Assembly: GCF_039543525.1 (NCBI RefSeq)
Contig: NZ_BAABJX010000005.1
Location: forward strand, 71,493 to 135,492
Direction: 5' to 3'
DNA: 64,000 bases
Source: Algivirga pacifica
Lineage (GTDB): Bacteria; Bacteroidota; Bacteroidia; Cytophagales; Flammeovirgaceae
Shown here: in pieces, positions 1 through 7,795 of the stretch
How the letters are laid out: each line of letters starts with the position of its first letter
How positions within the stretch are numbered: position 1 is the stretch's first letter
Notes under the pieces: generated by a model
Databases searched by the model: none
Told to the model about the DNA's origin: nothing
Seen by the model: the letters and a program-made list of their open reading frames with translations, nothing else
Program-made: the position numbers and the translations under genes

Positions 1-1021
1 GATCAGTGCTGGCGATACCCCCCATCGGAATCGTTTGCCATAGGTAATTGTCTCCGTAGTCATATTGAAATAAAGCGGCATAAGCACTGACAGCTCCACC
101 ATTGGCGGTAGGAGTTTCAAAGAACAGGTCAACAGCCACTGCTAGTTGATCATGAACCTGTACTTGATTTTCTTCCATCAAGATACCTGATGCATTAGGA
201 GTTAGTTGAAAACCAGCTCCTATATTCAGGAAGGTCCCCTTTTCTCCGAAGTATGAAGTTGACTTGAATGGAGTAACGCCTACTTTTTCGTTGGTCGCAA
301 AACTCCAGTCCGCATACCCTCTATAGGCCATATTGCTGAACTTACGGTTCTGTGCCACGCCCATCGCCCCTTTGTCAATGATTTGCTGTGTACTCAAGGT
401 ACGGGAAGCATCCATGATAGGCTTGTTTACGGCAAACTGATAAGAAAGACGGTTGATTTTACCGTGAGCAAATACTCCGATCTGTCTTACAAACATGTCA
501 TTGACGTTGACATTCGGGAAGCTGAAGCCAGGGTTGTCAATCACTAGAATAGAACCGTAACTGGTATTGCTTAAACGAGAGAGGCCATTGAACATATGCT
601 GACCCGCTCCCAGGTATAGTTCATTGCCTTTAGTGATTTTTACTTTAGCCCAGATATCGTGAAAGAAGGTGCGTGCAGTTCGTCCATTGTAAGGGGCCAA
701 GCTCGTATTTCCATATTGTGTATAGAAGAAATATTTGCCTCCAAAGTTAGCCAACATAGAAAGTCTAGCTCTTCGGATCGCAAAGTCGGTGTAAGTTTCG
801 GCAGATAATCCGGTGTTTTTATCCAGGGAGCCGGGATTGAGCGAGGCATGTCTGCCCCACACCTGTACTCCTGCCCCAAAAGTCACAGAGTTTTGTTTGT
901 TGGCATCCAGGTAAAACTTAAGCTTTTGTGGCTTAGGAGCTGGAAGTTCTTGCTGTTCCTGTGCATATAAGCCATTTAAAGAAAGTACAATAAAAACGAG
1001 AGTGGTAAATAAATGTTTCAT
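1..1021 (-). CDS. Porin-like outer-membrane protein, 3' end cut by window edge
   Basis: Reading from the ATG at 1021 leftwards there are 340 open codons and no stop, so the C-terminus lies outside the window. Residues 1-20 form a signal peptide ending LYA before a Q. The mature part begins with KLKFYLDANKQNSVTFGAG and contains FAIRRARLSM, the arginine-rich first-strand pattern seen in phosphate-selective porin O/P type beta-barrels, then alternating aromatic strands (KYFFYTQYGN, WAKVKITKGNELYLGAG). This suggests a diffusion porin in the outer membrane; the substrate cannot be told. It is transcribed away from the Bor-like lipoprotein. Barrel class is inferred from pattern, not from a profile match. 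Confidence 0.7.
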   Translation of the reverse strand, partial: MKHLFTTLVFIVLSLNGLYAQEQQELPAPKPQKLKFYLDANKQNSVTFGAGVQVWGRHASLNPGSLDKNTGLSAETYTDFAIRRARLSMLANFGGKYFFYTQYGNTSLAPYNGRTARTFFHDIWAKVKITKGNELYLGAGQHMFNGLSRLSNTSYGSILVIDNPGFSFPNVNVNDMFVRQIGVFAHGKINRLSYQFAVNKPIMDASRTLSTQQIIDKGAMGVAQNRKFSNMAYRGYADWSFATNEKVGVTPFKSTSYFGEKGTFLNIGAGFQLTPNASGILMEENQVQVHDQLAVAVDLFFETPTANGGAVSAYAALFQYDYGDNYLWQTIPMGGIASTD

Positions 1022-1358
1022 TGTTAATTGTTTGTGATGTAAAGTGCCTCAGCACCTCTGATAATACTATCCGTTTTGTTGTTGGTTTAATTGCTAGGGA
1101 GTTTACACCTCCCTTTAGTTGATGCAATAATGCTTTTGTTTGTTTTTATGGAGGTGAAGGTAGGGGGAAATAGTCTTATGATTTATGAGAGGAGGGTATC
1201 TTATCTACTGATCTTCCTCCTTGCTTTTTTATACTGAATAACAGTTGATAGAGGTAAGTTTTTCTAAGGAATTGCTTTTGTGTGCATTACGTAAGTTGTG
1301 TAGCTTAATTGAAGTAAATTAATTGACATATTGCTTACCCATTATTTTACTTAAAATC
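1022..1358. other. Intergenic region between divergent genes
   Basis: About 340 bases separating the porin-like gene from the Bor-like lipoprotein. It must hold both promoters, but I do not find a convincing TTTG / TAnnTTTG pair, a repeat array or a small gene in it. Confidence 0.4.
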
Positions 1359-1658
1359 ATGACTTACAAAAAAATGCTAAGACAATTGGCGGTACTGATC
1401 TGCACAATTGCTCTAATGTCTTCTTGCTATCCTTACAAAGTAATCTCAGGCAATGGCCCTCAAGGAAAAGGAGAAGTCACACAGTGGAACCACTATGTGA
1501 TTTATGGGTTGCTTCCCGTAGGTGTTTCTGATCCTAAAGTGCTGGCAGGAGACAGCAATGACTATAGCGTGTATACCCGCCATAGCTTCTGGAATGGATT
1601 GGTGTCTGCAGTAACGTTTGGTATTTATACACCTACGACCACTACTGTAAAACGATAA
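1359..1658 (+). CDS. Bor/Iss-like small lipoprotein
   Basis: Product of 99 residues from ATG 1359; an in-frame ATG at 1323 would add 12 residues upstream of the signal peptide and is less likely. The N-terminus (YKKMLRQLAVLICTIALMSSC) is a lipoprotein signal with the lipidated Cys in SSC. The C-terminal part YTRHSFWNGLVSAVTFGIYT followed by TTTTV resembles the Bor family of small outer-membrane lipoproteins (lambda Bor, Iss), in which the conserved core ends with a glycine-rich hydrophobic stretch. In Bacteroidota such proteins are common and of unknown role. A heptamer repeat hairpin follows 11 bases after the stop codon. Assignment is by resemblance only. Confidence 0.6.
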   Translation: MTYKKMLRQLAVLICTIALMSSCYPYKVISGNGPQGKGEVTQWNHYVIYGLLPVGVSDPKVLAGDSNDYSVYTRHSFWNGLVSAVTFGIYTPTTTTVKR

Positions 1659-1669
1659 TCCCTTTTTTT

Positions 1670-1739
1670 AATGAAGAATGAATAATGAGGAATGAAGAAT
1701 AAGTATTGACTCTTCACTCTTAATTTTTTATTCTTCATT
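1670..1739. repeat. Heptad-phased palindromic repeat (AATGAAG type)
   Basis: Ten consecutive 7-base units. Units 1-5 are variants of AATGAAG; units 6-10 are variants of its complement (CTTCACT, CTTAATT, TTTTATT, CTTCATT). The 7-base register is not broken at the centre. It lies between two plus-strand genes and could fold as a hairpin. Confidence 0.75.
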
Positions 1740-1792
1740 AAAATCTGGACTCCAAACAAGCTTTAAGTATTAACTTCTTCATTATAATTACA

Positions 1793-1999
1793 ATGGTTTT
1801 AGCTCGAAAAATTGCCCTAGTACTTTCTGTATTATTGACATTGGCACAAGTGCCTCGTGGTATTGATTATTTTCTGGAGACAGGAGATGAGTATACGAGT
1901 TACGATGGAGGGTACTTCTTAGGGGTGCTGTTACTTTTTGTTATTGGGTTGGGGTTGTCATTTTACTTTGCAACAAGGTTAAGTAAGCAAGCACAGTAA
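1793..1999 (+). CDS. Small two-helix membrane protein, unknown
   Basis: 68 residues starting MVLARKIALVLSVLLTLAQV, then a polar loop with GDEYTSYDGGYF, then a second hydrophobic segment LGVLLLFVIGLGLSFYF and a short basic tail. Two transmembrane helices are predicted by eye. I do not recognise a family. It is followed by a convergent minus-strand cyclase gene with a heptamer array in between. The coding case rests on the helix-loop-helix composition and the clean start and stop. Confidence 0.5.
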   Translation: MVLARKIALVLSVLLTLAQVPRGIDYFLETGDEYTSYDGGYFLGVLLLFVIGLGLSFYFATRLSKQAQ

Positions 2000-2086
2000 A
2001 GAATAGAGTATACTATGCTTATCGTTTAAAAAAGCTTTGAAAAATGTTGGTGGGTGATCTCTTATCGTATAGGGTTCAAATAACTT

Positions 2087-2167
2087 TGCTCACTGCTCAC
2101 TGCTCACTGCTCACTGCTCACTGCTCACTGCTCACTGCTCACTGCTCACTGCTCACTGCTCACTGCT
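2087..2167. repeat. Perfect (CACTGCT)n heptamer array, 11.6 copies
   Basis: 81 bases of uninterrupted period-7 repeat, unit CACTGCT on the plus strand, lying between convergent gene ends. Its right edge provides two of the three bases of the TAG stop codon of the cyclase gene (2166-2168, read on the minus strand). A nearly identical array with the same unit and orientation is at 6342-6421. Confidence 0.95.
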
Positions 2168-3224
2168 ACGATAAGGCATACACACTAACTTTTTCCATTT
2201 TCCCTTTCACTTGTATGCTTCCTTTGGCTCTGCTGTTTAGGTCAGGGGTGAGTGTTTTTAATTCTTCGGTAATCAAAAAGTTTTCTTGTAGTATATCGCA
2301 TTGTGTGATTAAGCGAGAGGCTGTATTGAGTACGTCGCTATGGTAGGCGATTTCTTTTCTTAAAATACCAATTTCTGCGACAGTCACCATCCCTACGTTA
2401 GCAGCCGCTTTAAACGATGGGATATGTTGGTAATGGGATAAATAATAGGCTTGTCGTTTTTGAATGGTTGTTTGGATGTCAAAAAATAATCGTACATATC
2501 GTTGCTGTTTAATTCCCTCTTGCTTTTTCCAGGTAAGTACGATCTCATCTCCTACATATTGATAAATAGAGGCTCGGTGCTTTTCTATACTTCGGTGTAG
2601 GTCTTTGTAATAGTCTTGAAGAAATTGACTATACCTCGTGTGTCCTAGCTGCTCAGCTAGCGTAGTGGAATGATTGAGATCAATAAACATAAAGATACGT
2701 TCCTCTTCAGTAGGGTTCTGATACTTGCCTGTTACTAAGTTGAACATCATTTCGGGACCCAGTCGATTCCATAGTTGCTCGATAATCGTTAACACAACCC
2801 ACCAGCAGCCAGCATACATGAGAAAGGCAATAACCGTTAGCTGAAAGTTACTTTTGAATAAGGTATTGAGGGGCATATGCGGATAGAAGATCGCAATAAT
2901 AAGTGCAATGGAGAAAACGCCAATAATCAATAAAGAGCTCACTCCTGTTAGACTTTTTAGTAGAATCAAGTGGGCGTAACAGAGATTGTACTGATAGGTG
3001 ATTGTTCTGCTGACCTTAGATATACTCCAAAACAATAAGCCCATAAGTATCCCTAAGTAATGAGACAACCAGAAACTTACTTCTTCGAATGCCTCAAAAG
3101 AAAAAGGGGGAAGGGGAATCATTCCGGTATACCTTACCCAGCGGAAAAGGTGTACAATTCCTAACCACAGGAGTATATCACTAATTAATCCTAGCCAAAG
3201 TGTTCGTTTTTTGGATAAGTACAT
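2166..3224 (-). CDS. Membrane-anchored class III nucleotide cyclase
   Basis: 352 residues. Residues 1-155 hold about four hydrophobic helices (near 10-27, 50-67, 92-114, 128-147). The class III cyclase homology domain starts near 175: ERIFMFIDLNHST supplies the first metal aspartate (D182), YQYVGDEIVL the second (D226), GMVTVAEIG the central glycine turn, and SDVLNTASRL the asparagine and arginine (N300, R304) that stabilise the transition state. The catalytic set therefore looks intact. The position corresponding to the canonical adenine-contacting Asp seems to be Ala293, so the base made (A, G, C or U) cannot be read from sequence. It is 21 bases downstream of, and co-directional with, the HD-PycTM gene, which suggests an operon in which the cyclase makes a signal for that protein. 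Its stop codon lies on the edge of the heptamer array. Confidence 0.85.
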   Translation of the reverse strand: MYLSKKRTLWLGLISDILLWLGIVHLFRWVRYTGMIPLPPFSFEAFEEVSFWLSHYLGILMGLLFWSISKVSRTITYQYNLCYAHLILLKSLTGVSSLLIIGVFSIALIIAIFYPHMPLNTLFKSNFQLTVIAFLMYAGCWWVVLTIIEQLWNRLGPEMMFNLVTGKYQNPTEEERIFMFIDLNHSTTLAEQLGHTRYSQFLQDYYKDLHRSIEKHRASIYQYVGDEIVLTWKKQEGIKQQRYVRLFFDIQTTIQKRQAYYLSHYQHIPSFKAAANVGMVTVAEIGILRKEIAYHSDVLNTASRLITQCDILQENFLITEELKTLTPDLNSRAKGSIQVKGKMEKVSVYALS

Positions 3225-3245
3225 GAGATGCTACATTTTCAAGGC

Positions 3246-4472
3246 CTAACTGAAATATAAGGTAACGAGGAATGCCCCCACGGATACGGCTACTCCCCAC
3301 ATAAAGACTGTATAGGATATACGTAACATTCGATACTTTCCTGCAAGTACTTGTCCCAAGGAATGGATGTCGTGAATCAACTCTTCATATACATGATCTG
3401 GGTTAGCCATTAACTGTTTCATCGCCCAGGTATAATCCTCCAAAGGCGTATTATGGAAGTTACCAAAGAAGAGCATATTTACCTTCTGGCTGAGCACTTC
3501 TTCTTTCTTGAATCGCCCTTTCATGACTTGTGGACGGGTAGCCAAGACTGCAAATACAATAGAGGTGAGTGAACTGATCGCGAAAAAAGAGGTTGGGATA
3601 AACATTAATTCATTGACATAGGCTCGATAGATCAAGTAGAAAATTAAGGAGATAATCATGGAGTTGACAGAAATCATCATGTTAGCCTTTTTGTCGGCCA
3701 TTTCACTCAGCGTCATATGGTTTTGAGCCATAATACGAAACATAGTTTCTACTCCTTTACCATAAGGTTGCTTCCCTTTATCAGGGGTAGGTAAAGCTTT
3801 CTTTTTCTTCTTCTCTTTTTTTGCTGCTTTCTTTTTTTTCTTGGAAACATCCGAAGACAGCTGTAGTTGTTCCTGTAGAGTATATAACGCATTGATATTT
3901 TCTTCTTTTATAGGGTTCCAATGCTGCTTTGCGTAGGAAGTATGAAAAGCATGTTCTTTCAGAAATCGAATGTTTTCCCCTATCCATTCTTTAGGGGATA
4001 AAAGGCATTGTTTATTCTGTTGAAGCTCCCGGAAAAGACGTTGGCTTTTAGTCTGAAACTGTTTACTGCCTAAATGCTGTAAGTCGGCATCCTTGATGAT
4101 AGACTCTGAAAGGTCTTCAGGAGCATGTGATAGTTGTGTTGCCATAATCAGACGAGAAACTTCTTGAATATAGTCCTGAGAAACCTGTTCTTTTTCTAGG
4201 AAATTCTTGGCGATTTCTACGCTAGCCAGTTCATGCACTTCCAAGGACGTAAAATAGCCTACATCATGAAACCAAGCGGCAATAATCAATTGCTCTTGTA
4301 CTTTATCAGAAACGTCTTCTTCCCGACATAAGACTTCTATGGCATGCACGACATCTGCGGTGTGTGTGAAGTCATGGAACAGGGGCTCTTGTTGCTCATG
4401 TTTTTTGAAGAATTGGCGTACATATGAAGAGGCCTTATCAATAATTGTAGAAGAAGTATAGCGTTCGGACAT
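3246..4472 (-). CDS. HD phosphohydrolase fused to a PycTM-type membrane effector domain
   Basis: 408 residues. Residues 30-205 are an HD domain with the full metal set: H37 in DFTHTAD, HD at 69-70 in AAWFHDVGY, and Asp in IIKDADLQHLG (128/130). A lysine-rich linker (211-226) follows. Residues 243-408 match the domain annotated as Pycsar effector PycTM/DUF5706: RIMAQNHMTLSEMADKKANM, then two helices (about 267-285 and 290-312), the LFFGNF motif near 334-339 and a final helix near 386-406. In Pycsar anti-phage systems such proteins bind a cyclic pyrimidine mononucleotide and damage the inner membrane. Here the HD domain could degrade the nucleotide or another phosphoester; that is inference. 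It is first gene of an operon with the class III cyclase. HD-PycTM fusions also occur as apparently resident chromosomal genes in Bacteroidota, so a non-defence role is possible. Confidence 0.82.
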   Translation of the reverse strand: MSERYTSSTIIDKASSYVRQFFKKHEQQEPLFHDFTHTADVVHAIEVLCREEDVSDKVQEQLIIAAWFHDVGYFTSLEVHELASVEIAKNFLEKEQVSQDYIQEVSRLIMATQLSHAPEDLSESIIKDADLQHLGSKQFQTKSQRLFRELQQNKQCLLSPKEWIGENIRFLKEHAFHTSYAKQHWNPIKEENINALYTLQEQLQLSSDVSKKKKKAAKKEKKKKKALPTPDKGKQPYGKGVETMFRIMAQNHMTLSEMADKKANMMISVNSMIISLIFYLIYRAYVNELMFIPTSFFAISSLTSIVFAVLATRPQVMKGRFKKEEVLSQKVNMLFFGNFHNTPLEDYTWAMKQLMANPDHVYEELIHDIHSLGQVLAGKYRMLRISYTVFMWGVAVSVGAFLVTLYFS

Positions 4473-4642
4473 GGTGATTTTTTCTTGTTGTATGTTTGAA
4501 GATCATATCTATTCCAAAGAGGACGTTTCAAAACATACTCTCATAACAATTGTCAAAGCTCCCCTGTTCATAAAGGCGGAAAGGGTATTTCATCAGAATA
4601 CCTATCTTGCATCAATAAATACCAATTCATTTTTTATAGACT

Positions 4643-6148
4643 ATGATAAAACAAACACTTCTTCTGTTATTGTTCATTTACTCTTTTTTAGGAGCTTTTG
4701 CGCAATCCTTACATGTTCCAGTTGATACTGCTGTCGTAAGCCACGATCAGGTGGTGATCAATGGAAAAACGATTAAATATCAAGCGACAACAGGTACGCA
4801 GCCTGTATGGGATAAAAGCGGAAAGCCCATCGCAACGCTTTATTATACCTATTATCAAAAGAAAGATCCTGCCAAGAAAGGGAAAACAGACTATGCAGAT
4901 CGTCCTTTGGTGATCTCTTTTAATGGAGGACCTGGGTCGGCTTCTGTTTGGATGCATATTGCCTATACAGGACCCAAGGTATTGAATATCGACGAAGAGG
5001 GCTACCCTGTACAGCCTTATGGAGTGCATGACAATGAGTTCTCTATTTTGGATGTGGCAGATATCTTGTATGTGAATCCGGTGAATACGGGTTACTCCCG
5101 TACGCTCCCGATAGATGGAAAGGAAGTTCAAAGAGATCAGTTCTTTGGCATTAATGCAGACATTAAATACCTGGCCGAATGGGTGAATACCTTTGTCAAT
5201 CGAAATAACCGTTGGCTTTCTCCTAAGTACCTTATTGGTGAAAGTTATGGAGGAACAAGAGTGGCAGGGTTGGCTTCGGAGCTGCAGGAACGTCAGTGGA
5301 TGTACCTCAACGGAGTGATATTGGTATCTCCTGCAGACTATAAAGCCATGGAGTCAGATGCTCCTATCTCTTCAGCGATTAACTTCCCTTACTTTACGGC
5401 AGCGGCTTGGTATCACGGGCAGTTGCCAGAAGCATTGCAGCAAAAAGATTTATTGGAAGTCTTGCCACAGGCAGAAGCGTTTGCCGTCAATACCTTAATG
5501 CCTGCCTTGACTAAGGGAGGATTCTTACCTCAAGAGGAAAAAGAGGCGGTAGCCAAAAAAATGGCAGAACTATCAGGTATATCCAAAGAGGTGATCTTAC
5601 AATATAACCTTGACGTTCCAACGTCTTTCTTCTGGAAAGAACTACTGAGAAATAAGTCTGGCCATACTATCGGACGTTTAGATTCTCGTTATTTGGGGTT
5701 GGATAAAACAGAAGGAGGAGTGCGCCCGGACTTTAATGCAGAGCTTAATTCCTGGCTACACTCCTTTACTCCAGCTATCAACTATTATATCAAAAATCAC
5801 TTGGGTTTCCGTACTGACTTGAAGTACAATATGTTTGGTCCGGTTCACCCTTGGGATAGAAGTAATAACAATACCCGGGATAACCTTAGAAGAGCTATGG
5901 CCCAGAATCCATACCTTAAGGTGCTATTCCAATCGGGATACTATGACGGAGCAACCACTTATTTCAATGCTAAATATACGATGTGGCAACTAGATCCAAG
6001 CGGAAAGCTAAAAGACCGTATGGACTTCAAAGGATATCGCAGCGGCCATATGATGTACCTCAGAAAGCAAGACCTGAAGACGGCAAATGACGACCTTCGT
6101 GAATTTATCCTTGGTAGCATGCCAGGTAGTAAGGCTGCCAAATATTAG
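4643..6148 (+). CDS. Secreted S10-family serine carboxypeptidase
   Basis: 501 residues with a signal peptide ending GAFA before QSL. Peptidase S10 (carboxypeptidase Y-like) hallmarks are present in order: FNGGPGSAS (oxyanion region, near 92-100), YVNPVNTGYS, LIGESYGG with the nucleophile S201, the acid D435 in SGYYDGATTY and the histidine H469 in YRSGHMMYL. The product should remove C-terminal residues from peptides, most likely in the periplasm, since no T9SS sorting domain or lipoprotein cysteine is seen. It is divergent from the HD-PycTM operon with 170 bases between; a shared role is not evident. The 3' side is bounded by repeat elements. Confidence 0.9.
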   Translation: MIKQTLLLLLFIYSFLGAFAQSLHVPVDTAVVSHDQVVINGKTIKYQATTGTQPVWDKSGKPIATLYYTYYQKKDPAKKGKTDYADRPLVISFNGGPGSASVWMHIAYTGPKVLNIDEEGYPVQPYGVHDNEFSILDVADILYVNPVNTGYSRTLPIDGKEVQRDQFFGINADIKYLAEWVNTFVNRNNRWLSPKYLIGESYGGTRVAGLASELQERQWMYLNGVILVSPADYKAMESDAPISSAINFPYFTAAAWYHGQLPEALQQKDLLEVLPQAEAFAVNTLMPALTKGGFLPQEEKEAVAKKMAELSGISKEVILQYNLDVPTSFFWKELLRNKSGHTIGRLDSRYLGLDKTEGGVRPDFNAELNSWLHSFTPAINYYIKNHLGFRTDLKYNMFGPVHPWDRSNNNTRDNLRRAMAQNPYLKVLFQSGYYDGATTYFNAKYTMWQLDPSGKLKDRMDFKGYRSGHMMYLRKQDLKTANDDLREFILGSMPGSKAAKY

Positions 6149-6153
6149 AAAGG

Positions 6154-6193
6154 ATAAAAGGTAAAAGGTAATAAGTAAAAGGTAATAAGTAAG
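6154..6193. repeat. Heptad repeat, GTAAAAG/GTAATAA type, left partner
   Basis: Units GTAAAAG, GTAATAA alternate in a strict 7-base register just after the S10 peptidase stop codon. The complement occurs in the same register at 6631-6665, at the far end of the intergenic region, so the pair brackets all other repeats here. Confidence 0.7.
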
Positions 6194-6227
6194 GACGACT
6201 CTTGTGGTTGAGCCTATAATGCCATCA

Positions 6228-6250
6228 TGTAGGCCCTCGCCGTGAGGCGA
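6228..6250. repeat. GC-rich hairpin GCCCTCGCC..GGCGAGGGC
   Basis: Arms GCCCTCGCC and GGCGAGGGC separated by a five-base loop, followed by a short T-containing stretch, 80 bases after the S10 peptidase. It may act as its terminator. A sister hairpin with the same CCTCGCC/GGCGAGG stem is at 6580-6598. Confidence 0.6.
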
Positions 6251-6341
6251 GGGCTATTATTGTTTATCGTTTAACAAAATACATTGATGGGTGTCACGCA
6301 ATGGTTATTGCGTATTATTTCTGGTTAATATAAATTTCTTA

Positions 6342-6421
6342 ACTGCTCACTGCTCACTGCTCACTGCTCACTGCTCACTGCTCACTGCTCACTGCTCACT
6401 GCTCACTGCTCACTGCTCACT
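6342..6421. repeat. Perfect (CTGCTCA)n heptamer array, 11.4 copies
   Basis: 80 bases of perfect period-7 repeat, the same unit and orientation as 2087-2167 with almost the same copy number. The right edge again merges into a plus-strand CTA, i.e. a minus-strand TAG, which would end a 29-codon reading frame at 6420-6509. Confidence 0.95.
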
Positions 6422-6509
6422 AATCGTACAGATCTTTTTCAACCTCCCCCTTAAGATAGGTGAAAAACATAGAGATGAGAACCATGCCGATAATCATTAG
6501 AAAATTCAT
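6420..6509 (-). CDS. Possible 29-residue single-helix membrane peptide
   Basis: A minus-strand frame from ATG 6509 encodes 29 residues beginning MNFLMIIGMVLISMFFTYL, a credible transmembrane helix, followed by a charged tail KGEVEKDLYD and TAG. The stop uses the edge of the heptamer array, just as the cyclase stop does in the sister array. There is no strong ribosome binding site and the frame is short, so it may be chance or the degenerate end of a former gene. Confidence 0.3.
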   Translation of the reverse strand: MNFLMIIGMVLISMFFTYLKGEVEKDLYD

Positions 6510-6579
6510 AGTAGTTTCTGCCTGATAATTTTATTTGGAATAGCTATAAGTGAGGATAACGATATTATTGCTTTGAGAA

Positions 6580-6598
6580 CCCTCGCCTGAGGCGAGGA
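6580..6598. repeat. GC-rich hairpin CCTCGCC..GGCGAGG
   Basis: Stem CCTCGCC / GGCGAGG with a two to three base loop, related to the hairpin at 6228-6250. No T-run follows, so terminator function is uncertain. Confidence 0.5.
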
Positions 6599-6630
6599 TC
6601 TACATTATCTCATTATAACTAAAAAACTAG

Positions 6631-6665
6631 TTACTTTTTACCTCTTACTTATTACCTTTTCTCCT
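6631..6665. repeat. Heptad repeat, TTACTTT/TTACCTC type, right partner
   Basis: Five units in 7-base register that complement the element at 6154-6193. It overlaps the 3' end of the LA_2272-like gene: the last codons (S-K-R) and the TAA stop lie inside it. Confidence 0.7.
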
Positions 6666-7795
6666 AATCTGCCAAAGCGTAGACCTACCTGATAGCCTGC
6701 CCATATCTGTACATTGGTAGCAGTATATTGTTTCTCGAACAAGGTGTTGGTACGGTATAGTGGAGGAGTGCCTTCTGTTAATGGATGTGCACCATAGAAC
6801 TGAGAAGTAAGTACGTTAAGAGAAGGGGAGACTGCTACAGCAACCCAAGGAAATAAACGCAGTTCAAGTCCAACATTTACCTTGGAGACCAGGTTGAGCC
6901 CATTGGTCCAGAGTTCATCTTCATTGATATGAAAGGCAGAGGCCTCTGCAAAAAAGCGATTCTTGCGGTCAATAAATTTGTGGTATCCAATTCCGTAGCC
7001 TAAGGCATATCGTTTATATCCAGATTGCTCTTGATAGCCCAAGGAGAATAGGTTGTAGATATCACCGCCGCCCATACGATAGGTTGCCAGTACATCATAG
7101 GTAGAAGTGTTACTGACTTCCATACTTCTATAGCCCTTTTTGACAATGCTTAATATTCCGATAGAAGCGCCATCTACCTCATCTGCAATATTCAAGATTC
7201 CCACTTGCACTCCTTTTATATAGCGTCCCATATTCAAGCAAGCTACTTGGACTCCTTTTAAACTATCGGTAGCAAGATTAACGACACCTAATTGAGCTCC
7301 TTTACCTTCAGATGTTAAGAGGTTAGTAAGGCCTAACTGCGTACCGGAGAATTTACCGATTCCAATATTGACAGGGGCGGCTTGTACTCCGTAAAAACGA
7401 GATTGGGTAATATTGGCACCTCCTGCTGTCATAAAACCAGAAGAAGGCATACGTAACACATTTCCTAATCCACCCAATTCCATTCCTTGAAGACCGCCAT
7501 TGATTCCAAACAACAGGTTTAAGGAATAATGATGGGTTGTCTTCCAAGGTTTTTTACCCATTAAAAGATTATCTGTGGATAAGCCGGGTACTAAAGAAAC
7601 TTGTGTGACGATCCACTTTTTAGGAGGAGCCTCATCCAGACTGTTATTAACCAAAAAGCTAACAAAAGGATCTTGTTTAGAAGTATCTGGCACAAACGTC
7701 AACAAGGATGCTACTTCGGAGTCTTCTGGCTCCTGTGCCCACAGAAAAGTGCTCCATAAGTTGATAAGTCCAAAAAGGAGGATAAATTTCTTCAT
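6638..7795 (-). CDS. LA_2272-type surface repeat protein, secreted
   Basis: 385 residues with a signal peptide (LINLWSTFLWA before QEPED). The centre has consecutive 20-23 residue repeats with the pattern GxQLGxxNL, for example FSGTQLGLTNLL, GKGAQLGVVNLA, LKGVQVACLNMG, IKGVQVGILNIA, VDGASIGILSIV. This pattern is that of the LA_2272 family of surface repeat proteins. The C-terminal half alternates aromatic and glycine-rich strands (YALGYGIGYHKF, VGLELRLFPWVAVAVSPSL) like a beta-barrel closing strand set. Outer-membrane or surface location is likely; function unknown. The last four residues are encoded by a heptamer repeat, suggesting the repeat has grown into the gene end. Confidence 0.65.
   Translation of the reverse strand: MKKFILLFGLINLWSTFLWAQEPEDSEVASLLTFVPDTSKQDPFVSFLVNNSLDEAPPKKWIVTQVSLVPGLSTDNLLMGKKPWKTTHHYSLNLLFGINGGLQGMELGGLGNVLRMPSSGFMTAGGANITQSRFYGVQAAPVNIGIGKFSGTQLGLTNLLTSEGKGAQLGVVNLATDSLKGVQVACLNMGRYIKGVQVGILNIADEVDGASIGILSIVKKGYRSMEVSNTSTYDVLATYRMGGGDIYNLFSLGYQEQSGYKRYALGYGIGYHKFIDRKNRFFAEASAFHINEDELWTNGLNLVSKVNVGLELRLFPWVAVAVSPSLNVLTSQFYGAHPLTEGTPPLYRTNTLFEKQYTATNVQIWAGYQVGLRFGRLGEKVISKR

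Noticed and set aside
2087..2167. CRISPR array
   Set aside because: The period is 7 bases with no spacers; all arrays here are plain tandem repeats, and no cas gene is present.
2044..2346. Open frame of 100 codons with LLTAHCS repeats
   Set aside because: It is translation of the CACTGCT array and of the antisense strand of the cyclase gene; no independent coding signal.
3781..3987. 68-codon minus-strand frame
   Set aside because: Lies within the lysine-rich linker and HD region of the HD-PycTM gene in another frame; a shadow.
6291..6500. Open frame of 69 codons with LLTAHCS repeats
   Set aside because: Again only a reading of the heptamer array.
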